Below, one piece after another: positions 55,282-61,935 of a DNA stretch of 64,000 bases; positions within the stretch are counted from its first letter, which is position 1; the number at the start of each line of letters is the position of its first letter. The position numbers and the translations under genes were made by a program. Source of the DNA: Bacteroidota bacterium (GTDB taxonomy: Bacteria > Bacteroidota > Bacteroidia > NS11-12g > UBA9320); the NCBI GenBank assembly GCA_018700895.1, contig JABIUV010000056.1, positions 53,532 through 117,531 on the forward strand, given 5' to 3'. The notes below the pieces were generated by a model. It worked only from the letters and a program-made list of their open reading frames with translations, was not told the DNA's origin and searched no databases.

Positions 55282-55674
55282 ATGAATCAGACACTTTCGA
55301 TCCAAAAACATCTTAAAACACTAGCGATAACAACCTTGAGCTTGAGTTTTGCCTTACTCTCCGCGTGTAGCGATGATGCCGAACCTACACAACCAACAAC
55401 AGAAGAAGAGACAACTGCCGAAACAACATATACTGCTGATGTGAAATCCATACTAAACGGGAGCTGTGCTTTTTCGGGATGTCATACTACGGGTGCAGGA
55501 ATAGGTGGATTAGCAACTTATAACGATGCCAAAACGTATACTGAAAGCGGCAAAGTAGTGGGAGCTATCAAACACGAGAGTGGCTTCTCAGCCATGCCAA
55601 AAAACGGAAGCAAACTGAGTGACGAAAAAATAGCGACCATCGAGAAGTGGATCACTGACGGGTATAAAGAATAA
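55282..55674 (+). CDS. Cytochrome c-like lipoprotein with CX4CH motif
   Basis: 130 residues. A long lipoprotein signal (ITTLSLSFALLSACSDD, Cys about 34) and Thr/Glu-rich linker precede the domain VKSILNGSCAFSGCHTTGAG: the heme-type motif reads Cys-X4-Cys-His instead of CX2CH. GFSAMPKNG supplies a candidate axial Met, and LSDEKIATIEKWITDGY is the usual C-terminal helix of class I cytochromes. It is probably periplasmic and redox active, though heme attachment to CX4CH is less certain. Confidence 0.72.
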   Translation: MNQTLSIQKHLKTLAITTLSLSFALLSACSDDAEPTQPTTEEETTAETTYTADVKSILNGSCAFSGCHTTGAGIGGLATYNDAKTYTESGKVVGAIKHESGFSAMPKNGSKLSDEKIATIEKWITDGYKE

Positions 55675-55761
55675 AGCAAGAGCCTAAAAGCTAGATTTTA
55701 ACAAAATAGTACTTGCTTAAAAATGGTGACAACCATTTTTAGGCAAGTGTGTTTAAATTAT

Positions 55762-56214
55762 ATGGCAATACCACAAATAGGAGACAAAGCTCCTGCCTTT
55801 TCAGGAAGAAATCAAAAAGGAGATACAATATCACTAGCAGACTATGCTGGTAAAAAACTCGTACTCTATTTTTACCCAAAAGATGATACTCCCGGATGTA
55901 CCGCACAAGCGTGCAACCTAACCGATAACCACAAAGCCTTAAAAGAACAAGGCTATGAGATATTAGGAGTAAGTCCTGATACCGAAAAGAAGCACCAAAA
56001 ATTCATAGATAAGTACAACCTCACTTTTGACCTACTGGCAGATACAGAGAAAGAGACTATACAAGCTTATGGTGTATGGGTAGAGAAAAGTATGTATGGC
56101 CGCCAGTATATGGGTGTAGCACGCACTACATTTATTATAGACGAGAATGGCCTTATTGCTGATGTGATAGAAAAGGTAAAAACCAAAGAACACACGGCAC
56201 AAATTTTGGGCTAA
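55762..56214 (+). CDS. bcp: Thioredoxin-dependent thiol peroxidase (Bcp/PrxQ)
   Basis: 150 residues from ATG at 55762 (an in-frame start at 55723 is less likely). Peroxiredoxin fold: AIPQIGDKAPAFSG, VLYFYPKDDTPGCTAQACNLTD with peroxidatic Cys and resolving Cys five residues on, GVSPDTEKKHQKFIDKYNL. Reduces organic and hydrogen peroxides with thioredoxin. A terminator follows. Confidence 0.92.
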   Translation: MAIPQIGDKAPAFSGRNQKGDTISLADYAGKKLVLYFYPKDDTPGCTAQACNLTDNHKALKEQGYEILGVSPDTEKKHQKFIDKYNLTFDLLADTEKETIQAYGVWVEKSMYGRQYMGVARTTFIIDENGLIADVIEKVKTKEHTAQILG

Positions 56215-56276
56215 ATATGAATAACAACTTTAATTAGACACCTAAAAAAACCATCCTAAGAATTCATTCCACGACA

Positions 56277-56304
56277 AAAGCCACCCACAAGTGTGGATGG
56301 CTTT
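56277..56304 (+). terminator. Terminator of bcp
   Basis: Arms AAGCCACCCACA and TGTGGATGGCTT with loop AGTG and one mismatch; no long U tract (TTACTTAC). Confidence 0.55.
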
Positions 56305-56415
56305 ACTTACTTAACTGAAATTACTGGTTTCTTATAAGGTAGTAACTTCATTAAGCATGTAATGTTACTCGCCATTTACCAATGACGTGTTGCAATTTAG
56401 CAACGGGAACACCGC

Positions 56416-56781
56416 CTAAAACGGCAGGTCCCCTTCTTGCTTTTTTGCGTCGCGAGTCATTAGCAGAAATTCGCTTGCCACAACCTCTGTGATGTATCGC
56501 TTATTGCCTTCTTTGTCGTCCCAGCTTCTGCTTGTTAGTTTGCCTTCTACCATTACTTCTTTGCCTTTGGCCAATAGTTCACCCATAAGCTCAGCTGTTT
56601 TGCCCCAAGCTACTACATTATGCCATTGGGTATCATCTACCCGCTCACCTTTCTTATTTACGTAGCTCTCGTTAGTTGCCATCGTAAATTTCGCTACGCT
56701 GCTACCACTATCCAGCTTGCGTAGTTCTGGGTTCATTCCTAGGTTACCGATCAATTGTACTTTGTTTCTTAATGCGTTCAT
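56416..56781 (-). CDS. ssb: Single-stranded DNA-binding protein
   Basis: 121 residues, OB fold: MNALRNKVQLIGNLGMNPEL, FTMATNESYVNKKGERVDDTQWHNVVAWGKTAELM and GKEVMVEGKLTSRSW. The acidic tip EGDLPF is the usual SSB C-terminus that binds partner proteins. The linker is short compared with gammaproteobacterial SSB, normal for this group. Confidence 0.93.
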   Translation of the reverse strand: MNALRNKVQLIGNLGMNPELRKLDSGSSVAKFTMATNESYVNKKGERVDDTQWHNVVAWGKTAELMGELLAKGKEVMVEGKLTSRSWDDKEGNKRYITEVVASEFLLMTRDAKKQEGDLPF

Positions 56782-57077
56782 AATAATTTAATCTGTTAAA
56801 ATGTTTGTTTGTTAATGTGTCTGTTGTGCGTCGGCCTAAGCCGACAATTATTATACTTTATGTTTTTTCGCTGTTTTGAGCAATCGCCTGTATGGTTCTT
56901 ATATCCTACTAAGACATCTGCGTTTTTATTTTTTCGTTCTTCATATAACGACGTCAGGCACAGTTGGTCCGTTCGAGTAATCTCCATTTGGGTGATTGTT
57001 TCGATAACAACACTGCAAATAGAATGGAGCGACCAAGCTCATAACGAATTTTAAGCACTTACTTACGTTTATAAGCA

Positions 57078-57097
57078 TTTGTAAACGATTACAAATT
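57078..57097. promoter_or_regulatory. Perfect palindrome, LacI/GalR-type operator candidate
   Basis: ATTTGTAA-ACGA-TTACAAAT: eight-base perfect arms and a 4-base centre. The core TGTAAACGATTACA fits the LacI/GalR-family operator pattern (TGnAAnCGnTTnCA). It lies about 265 bases before the lyase-like gene and 300 bases from ssb. No LacI gene is in the window. Confidence 0.6.
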
Positions 57098-57315
57098 ATT
57101 TAAAATATTCACTATCAAATGTTTAAATACATTTTATCAAAAATTAAAATTCTGCTCCATATGAGAAAATATTAGTGATTTTCGCTCTACCACTATCTCT
57201 TGTCACTCTAAATCCCACATTAAATGAGTTAAAATAGGCCGACTTCGACTTACCTTAACACGCAATTCTGCTCATAAACTGACGGTAAAATTTAACACAC
57301 ATCACATAAGGCGTG

Positions 57316-57323
57316 TATCTTTG
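57316..57323 (+). promoter_or_regulatory. -7 promoter element (TATCTTTG)
   Basis: TATCTTTG ends 18 bases before the ATG at 57342. Confidence 0.55.
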
Positions 57324-57341
57324 AAACTTAGTAAAAATACA

Positions 57342-58409
57342 ATGAACACAAGTCGTCCAATTTTAGCAGCCTCCTTACTAATAGGAAGTTTATTTACTAA
57401 TGCTCAAGTAGTATTAGAAGCACAAGGCAACAACTCCACTTATGCTGATATAAACGCGATACTGGCTCCAGATGGCAATGTGGTAGAAGTACCCGATTGT
57501 GGCCACGAAAGTTTTGGTGACCACATAGACGAAGTATTCGACAATATGCTCGATAAGTACGTATTCCGTTTTTACGCTCACCGAGATGAAGATGATGATC
57601 GTTGTAAGAACTTTGACCGCCAACGAACCGAGATAAAAACATATGATAAATCTCCAGACAATCTGCTAGGATTGGTTGGCGAAGAAGTAGAGTATAAATG
57701 GCTTTTTAAGCTAAGTAGTAATTTCAGACCTTCATCTAAATTTACTCACCTGCACCAAATAAAAGCAGTAGGCGGCAGCCAAGATGCTATGCCACTCATT
57801 ACCCTTACTGCTCGAAAAGGGAGTCCTGATAAACTTGAATTACGTTATGCCGCAGCTTTGGACCAGTCGACTATACATGAGATTAACCTAAATGACTTAA
57901 AAGGCGAATGGGTAAGAGCAACCGAAGTTATCACCTACGGAGAGGCTGGGAAAGGCAAATACACTATCAATATCACTCGACTAAGTGATGATAGCGTGCT
58001 TATGAACTACACCAACAATGCACTACGTATGTGGAAGACGGATGCCGATTTTCAACGACCTAAGTGGGGAATATACCGCAGTCTATTAGATGCTTCTAGT
58101 CTACAAGATGAAGAAGTACTATTTGCGGATATCAGCATTACGGAGCTCACTACCATAAGCGTCCCTAAGCTTAATGAGGCGACTTACACCGTTTATCCAA
58201 ATCCAGCGAATACACGCTTAAACTTAGATAAGGCAATCATTACAGATTTCGAGAAATATACGCTAGCAGTCATATATGGCAAGGTGCTAACTACAGGTGA
58301 TGTTTCACGCTCTATTGACGTGAGTTCATTGCCACATGGCGTATATATAATGCAGTTAGTAAATAGTCAGAACGCTACGAGCGTCACCAAGAAAATACTT
58401 ATCCAGTAA
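57342..58409 (+). CDS. T9SS-exported polysaccharide lyase-like protein
   Basis: 355 residues from ATG at 57342: signal peptide (ending SLFTNAQ), an extracellular domain of about 230 residues with DRQRTEIKTYDKSPDNL (basic/acid cluster), VEYKWLFKLSSNFRPSSKFTHLHQI and GIYRSLLD, and a type A T9SS sorting domain (about 275-355: YTVYPNPANTRLNL, GVYIMQLVNS). The RQRTE-K and H-x-H patterns resemble jelly-roll heparinase I/PL-type lyases, and the place beside PL6, PL17 and a GntR gene suggests an alginate or uronate polymer as substrate. I cannot name the PL family. Confidence 0.65.
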   Translation: MNTSRPILAASLLIGSLFTNAQVVLEAQGNNSTYADINAILAPDGNVVEVPDCGHESFGDHIDEVFDNMLDKYVFRFYAHRDEDDDRCKNFDRQRTEIKTYDKSPDNLLGLVGEEVEYKWLFKLSSNFRPSSKFTHLHQIKAVGGSQDAMPLITLTARKGSPDKLELRYAAALDQSTIHEINLNDLKGEWVRATEVITYGEAGKGKYTINITRLSDDSVLMNYTNNALRMWKTDADFQRPKWGIYRSLLDASSLQDEEVLFADISITELTTISVPKLNEATYTVYPNPANTRLNLDKAIITDFEKYTLAVIYGKVLTTGDVSRSIDVSSLPHGVYIMQLVNSQNATSVTKKILIQ

Positions 58410-59109
58410 GTTTACTACGTTCGGATATATCCGCAAGATGCCTTGTCATCATCTCAGCAGCCTCATCTGCATTTCCTTGCTTGATATATTCTAAGATATT
58501 TCGGTGTTCTGTGACACGTTGATCATTTTTGGCCTTATCACATACTTCCAATTGCTTAAAATTGGCTAACAGATCTGGAGTAATTACAATCATAAGAGAA
58601 CGCAGCACAGAATTTTTACTCGCTTCGGCAATACGCAAATGGAACATAAAATCTTCATCCAACGCTACATCGTTCAATAGACGTTTGTCTTCATATCTTT
58701 TGAGTGATCGTTCCAAACGACGAATATCGCTGTCTGTCCTGCGTAATGCCGCAAGATAAGCAGCCTCTCTCTCTAGAATAACTCTTGCCTCTATAAGTGA
58801 ACCAAAGTCTTTAGCTTCAAGCTCTAGTACGTCACTTATAAGCCCCTCTAAGGCTACGATACCTAGTCCAGCTACCATAGTGCCACTTTGCGGTAAGGTC
58901 TTCAAAATTCCATAAAACTCAAGCTTACTAATCGCTTCTCTCACCTGGCCACGGCTTACGCCTAAATGGTCCGCTAGTTTACGTTCAGAAGGAAGTTTGT
59001 CACCCGGCTTAAGTTTCCCGCTTGAAATAAGCGACCTAATCTGATCAATGATAAGATCAACTGCTCTTTCGAACACTATGGGTTTCAAACTATCTAACAT
59101 ATCCTTCAT
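58399..59109 (-). CDS. GntR-family regulator with FCD domain
   Basis: 236 residues: N-terminal winged helix (about 10-75: IRSLISSGKLKPGDKLPSERKLADHLGVSRGQVREAISKLE) and C-terminal FCD effector domain (about 90-225: ARVILEREAAYLAALR, DEDFMFHLRIAEAS, HRNILEYIKQGN) with metal ligands Asp and His. FCD proteins often sense uronates or small acids. It is positioned in the alginate locus and probably controls it. Its stop overlaps the lyase-like gene's stop by 11 bases in a convergent arrangement. Confidence 0.88.
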   Translation of the reverse strand: MKDMLDSLKPIVFERAVDLIIDQIRSLISSGKLKPGDKLPSERKLADHLGVSRGQVREAISKLEFYGILKTLPQSGTMVAGLGIVALEGLISDVLELEAKDFGSLIEARVILEREAAYLAALRRTDSDIRRLERSLKRYEDKRLLNDVALDEDFMFHLRIAEASKNSVLRSLMIVITPDLLANFKQLEVCDKAKNDQRVTEHRNILEYIKQGNADEAAEMMTRHLADISERSKLTG

Positions 59110-59207
59110 TATTATTTCTTTATTTCTAAGCTTTGGGTTCTCGTCTGAATAGGCTTTAGGTTTGCACTAGAGCATCTCCCCAATGATGCCTATATTGAAA
59201 AATTAAC

Positions 59208-59225
59208 ATACAAATTAAATTGTAT
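59208..59225. promoter_or_regulatory. Inverted repeat upstream of gntR, autoregulatory operator candidate
   Basis: ATACAA-N6-TTGTAT, perfect six-base arms, about 100 bases before the gntR ATG at 59109. The TTGTAT half-site recurs between PL17 and PL6. Confidence 0.4.
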
Positions 59226-59432
59226 TTTTTTGACTTACACGAATTATGCATCATAAGTTCACTGAAAGGGGATATTTCTGAATTGAATGTGCTTAGCAAG
59301 GATTATATTATTCTTTTACAACTCTTTCTGTTCCCTTTCTCAAACAAGTATTCAATGTTTATTCTATTGGATAAATGAAAGTGCAAGTTCTCTGATCCAT
59401 CCTGTACTTTCATCACATTCCTCACATAAAGA

Positions 59433-59458
59433 AGCAGCAATATTCTCATATTGCTGCT
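59433..59458 (-). terminator. Terminator of the PL17-PL6 transcript
   Basis: AGCAGCAATA and TATTGCTGCT perfect ten-base arms, loop TTCTCA, followed on the minus strand by TCTTTATG. It lies 26 bases beyond the PL6 stop. Confidence 0.7.
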
Positions 59459-59483
59459 CAAATTATTTAAAAGAACTCTGCCC

Positions 59484-61790
59484 TTAGTACATCAACTTCA
59501 ACGCAAGGTTTTGCTGAACTTCTATGCTGCCTGAGTTGGTAAGCTTATTACCTGACTCATGATTGTCTTTAGCTCCCCAAAGTATAGATACGCGTTTCAC
59601 GCGATTATTAGCAAAGGTGTTATTGTCTATATTTACATGGATGATGCCTCTATGATTGAGCAATATCCCATTAGCCTCAGCACTACCACAAGATGTGAAA
59701 GTAGAATTAGAGACACGTAAATTACCTCCTATGGTAGACTCATCATACCCTCCTCGGTAGTAGTCTATCACATTGGCTTTCACATTATTAAACGCACAGC
59801 TATCAATGGTCAAAAACTCCACATTGTAATCTCCACGGTTGTTAGTCTCTTCTGAAAGTTCTATGCCGTTAGCACAATTGGCAATGGTAGTTCCTGTAAA
59901 GGTGATTTCTTGTGCCATCGACTCTTTGTACGCTCTATGCACGTATCCAAAATTACTGATATCACAATTGGTTACCGAAAGGTTGTAATGGCGATTCATA
60001 TTTTCTTTGAGCGTAGCAAAGGCGTAGTTGCTCCCGTTGCCCACGAGCTTCACTCCTTCTAGCGTCAACTCTCCGTATCCTTGCATTTGGAACAATGGAG
60101 ATTCTGCTGCACCAGTGTAGTCTAATACTACTAATCCATTTTCCTCAACTGGCTTTATTGTTAAACCTTTATTAACAACAACTGGTTTATGTATTTGATA
60201 TTTGCCTGCTACAATTTCTAAAATGTCACCAGATTTTGCAGCTGCAGCCTTTGTTGCTAACTCTTCAGATGAAGAAATTCTATGCACCTCTGGTGTTCTT
60301 TCTTCCACCTCATTGCTGTACCAAGAGGCTCCGTACTTAGACTTGTCTAATACCCCAGGGTCAGTGGCAATAGCACCTTTACTGAAAGCACCTATCTGGT
60401 TGCTCCCGTCTCTGACTCTTCCTATTACATCCGTGCTTATCGTTTCAAACTCAAAGCCATTATATACCGAATCATAATTTTCTACGGTAGGCACTTTCAG
60501 GTACTCGTTTACAGAATTTACACTCGTTTTTTGAGCTTGGAAAGCATACGCATATGGGAAACTTTGACCTTGATTATCTATGCTGTTATTGATGAATGAA
60601 ATTCCATCTAAACTATCGTGAGCCATTATCGGGCGTGCATCTGCCGCCTCGTTGTATATTACATTATTGGCCACTACTACCCTATCGGGACGGGCAGAGC
60701 GAATTTCTGACTTAGGTAATACCGCCGCCTCACTCACATTACTCCCAACACCAAAGTGCCACGGAGACTCACAATTTACATACGTATTGTATGCCACTAC
60801 AGCATCCGTTACTTGTAAGTATCTGTTTAGCGGCGATTTTGGAATTCCGTTCATTACAGCCAACGGGCTTCTAAACTGTTTTCCCTTGAGATTGTAGAAA
60901 TAATTATTTACCACCCAGTGTCCTGAGTTGATGAGTCGCACACCACCTACGTTCTCTGAGCCGTCGCCTATGAAAAAGTTACCATCTATGCGGCAGTAGC
61001 TTCCGTGACGTGTCACCAGTGAACCTTCACTTTTGTAAAACACATTACCCGTAAACTCATTAAAATTAGTTTTGCTAGAGATCACCTCTACTTCACCATT
61101 ACACGCTTCGAAAAGATTATTGGCCACCGTCATATTACACGGAGCCATAGATGTATAACTGTCGCCTATCTGCATAGTCTCGCCACGCGGCCCACCTTTT
61201 CGGGGACGAGGCCCAAAGTGATTGTTGGTCACCTTGTGGAAGTTTTTTATACTCTCGTTTCCTTTAAGAAATACGCGTAGTGTAGGACCATCGTTAGACT
61301 TACCAGCTATATAGCAATGGTCTATTTCGTTGTATCTACCCCAAAGCTCTATCCAGTGATCTTTTTTGTCACGATGTGGTTGGCTATAGTTTTCTATCAC
61401 ACATTCCGTCACACGGCAGTGATTGGCTAGGGTTTCTTTGTCTTTCTTAAAATTGATTACCGCCTTACTTGGGGTGTATCCATTCTTGAAATAAAGTCCC
61501 TTCACTACGAGGTACTCGCCACCCAGTTTGATGCACGACTGTCCTTCCAGGGTCACTTCCCCCATTGTTTCTGCTTGTAGGGTAATGGGTTTGTCTTCCG
61601 TGCCATACGACACAAATTTGATTTCGGCGTCTTCCCAAGTACCATTTGCCATGATAATGTTATCACCTGGCTGGGCTTCTTTTATGGCTATTTTTAGTTC
61701 GTCTAGGTTGGTTACCTTAGTGCCGCTTATGCTTGCATTTTGGGAGCATCCTGCAAGTGCTAATGTGAGTATATATATGAATTGTTTCAT
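59484..61790 (-). CDS. PL6-family alginate lyase (lipoprotein, two-domain)
   Basis: 768 residues: lipoprotein signal (MKQFIYILTLALAGCSQ), then two parallel beta-helix domains (about 20-450 and 480-768), like AlyGC-type PL6 enzymes (chondroitinase B superfamily). Domain 1 has TECVIENY, RVFLKGNESI, FGPRPRKGGPRGETMQIGDS (calcium and catalytic region, RGE-x-x-x-IG) and GNFFIGDG. The second helix may be for dimerisation. It beta-eliminates alginate polymer at the cell surface or in the periplasm. PL17 precedes it on the same strand. Confidence 0.87.
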   Translation of the reverse strand: MKQFIYILTLALAGCSQNASISGTKVTNLDELKIAIKEAQPGDNIIMANGTWEDAEIKFVSYGTEDKPITLQAETMGEVTLEGQSCIKLGGEYLVVKGLYFKNGYTPSKAVINFKKDKETLANHCRVTECVIENYSQPHRDKKDHWIELWGRYNEIDHCYIAGKSNDGPTLRVFLKGNESIKNFHKVTNNHFGPRPRKGGPRGETMQIGDSYTSMAPCNMTVANNLFEACNGEVEVISSKTNFNEFTGNVFYKSEGSLVTRHGSYCRIDGNFFIGDGSENVGGVRLINSGHWVVNNYFYNLKGKQFRSPLAVMNGIPKSPLNRYLQVTDAVVAYNTYVNCESPWHFGVGSNVSEAAVLPKSEIRSARPDRVVVANNVIYNEAADARPIMAHDSLDGISFINNSIDNQGQSFPYAYAFQAQKTSVNSVNEYLKVPTVENYDSVYNGFEFETISTDVIGRVRDGSNQIGAFSKGAIATDPGVLDKSKYGASWYSNEVEERTPEVHRISSSEELATKAAAAKSGDILEIVAGKYQIHKPVVVNKGLTIKPVEENGLVVLDYTGAAESPLFQMQGYGELTLEGVKLVGNGSNYAFATLKENMNRHYNLSVTNCDISNFGYVHRAYKESMAQEITFTGTTIANCANGIELSEETNNRGDYNVEFLTIDSCAFNNVKANVIDYYRGGYDESTIGGNLRVSNSTFTSCGSAEANGILLNHRGIIHVNIDNNTFANNRVKRVSILWGAKDNHESGNKLTNSGSIEVQQNLALKLMY

Positions 61791-61820
61791 TGTGTATTGT
61801 TAATCTTCTTTTTGTTGAAT

Positions 61821-61830
61821 TTGTATACTA
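61821..61830. promoter_or_regulatory. TTGTATAC-type half-palindrome before PL6
   Basis: TTGTATACTA differs by one base from the palindrome TTGTATACAA and shares TTGTAT with the repeat upstream of gntR. It lies 31 bases before the PL6 ATG. Confidence 0.35.
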
Positions 61831-61935
61831 ATAAGTGACTTGTAATGTGTCCAGTTCAATTGTTTCCGAAGTGCGGACTGAATTGATTCTACCTCCAAAT
61901 TTCTTAAAATAATTTTGACCCGTTTCAGCATTCAT
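61828..61935 (-). CDS. Possible small ORF (35 aa) coupled to the PL17 stop
   Basis: The ATG shares its A with the PL17 stop (TAATG). The frame reads MNAETGQNYFKKFGGRINSV then RTSETIELDTLQVTY and stops at 61828, overlapping the TTGTATAC site. The sequence looks like a beta-strand-ending protein tail, so it may be the leftover of a lost C-terminal domain or gene rather than a working peptide. No independent signal. Confidence 0.35.
   Translation of the reverse strand: MNAETGQNYFKKFGGRINSVRTSETIELDTLQVTY

Larger units (their letters stand above)
56782..57341. other. Intergenic region with a LacI-type operator and a promoter
   Basis: 560 bases between ssb and the lyase-like gene. It holds a perfect palindrome (57078-57097) and a -7 element (57316-57323). 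Frames here look non-coding (low-complexity aromatic or Cys runs). The middle (about 57100-57170) is very AT-rich. Confidence 0.5.
59110..59483. other. Intergenic region between gntR and the PL6 gene
   Basis: 374 bases holding an ATACAA/TTGTAT inverted repeat (59208-59225), the likely gntR promoter, and the PL6 terminator (59433-59458). No coding frame looks real. Confidence 0.5.

Noticed and set aside
56809..57054. Plus-strand frame of 81 codons upstream of the lyase-like gene
   Set aside because: Composition (Cys, Phe, Ser rich) and lack of a promoter suggest non-coding; overlaps the ssb upstream region.
59287..59487. Plus-strand frame in the gntR-PL6 gap
   Set aside because: Contains the terminator hairpin and ends inside the PL6 stop region; no coding pattern.
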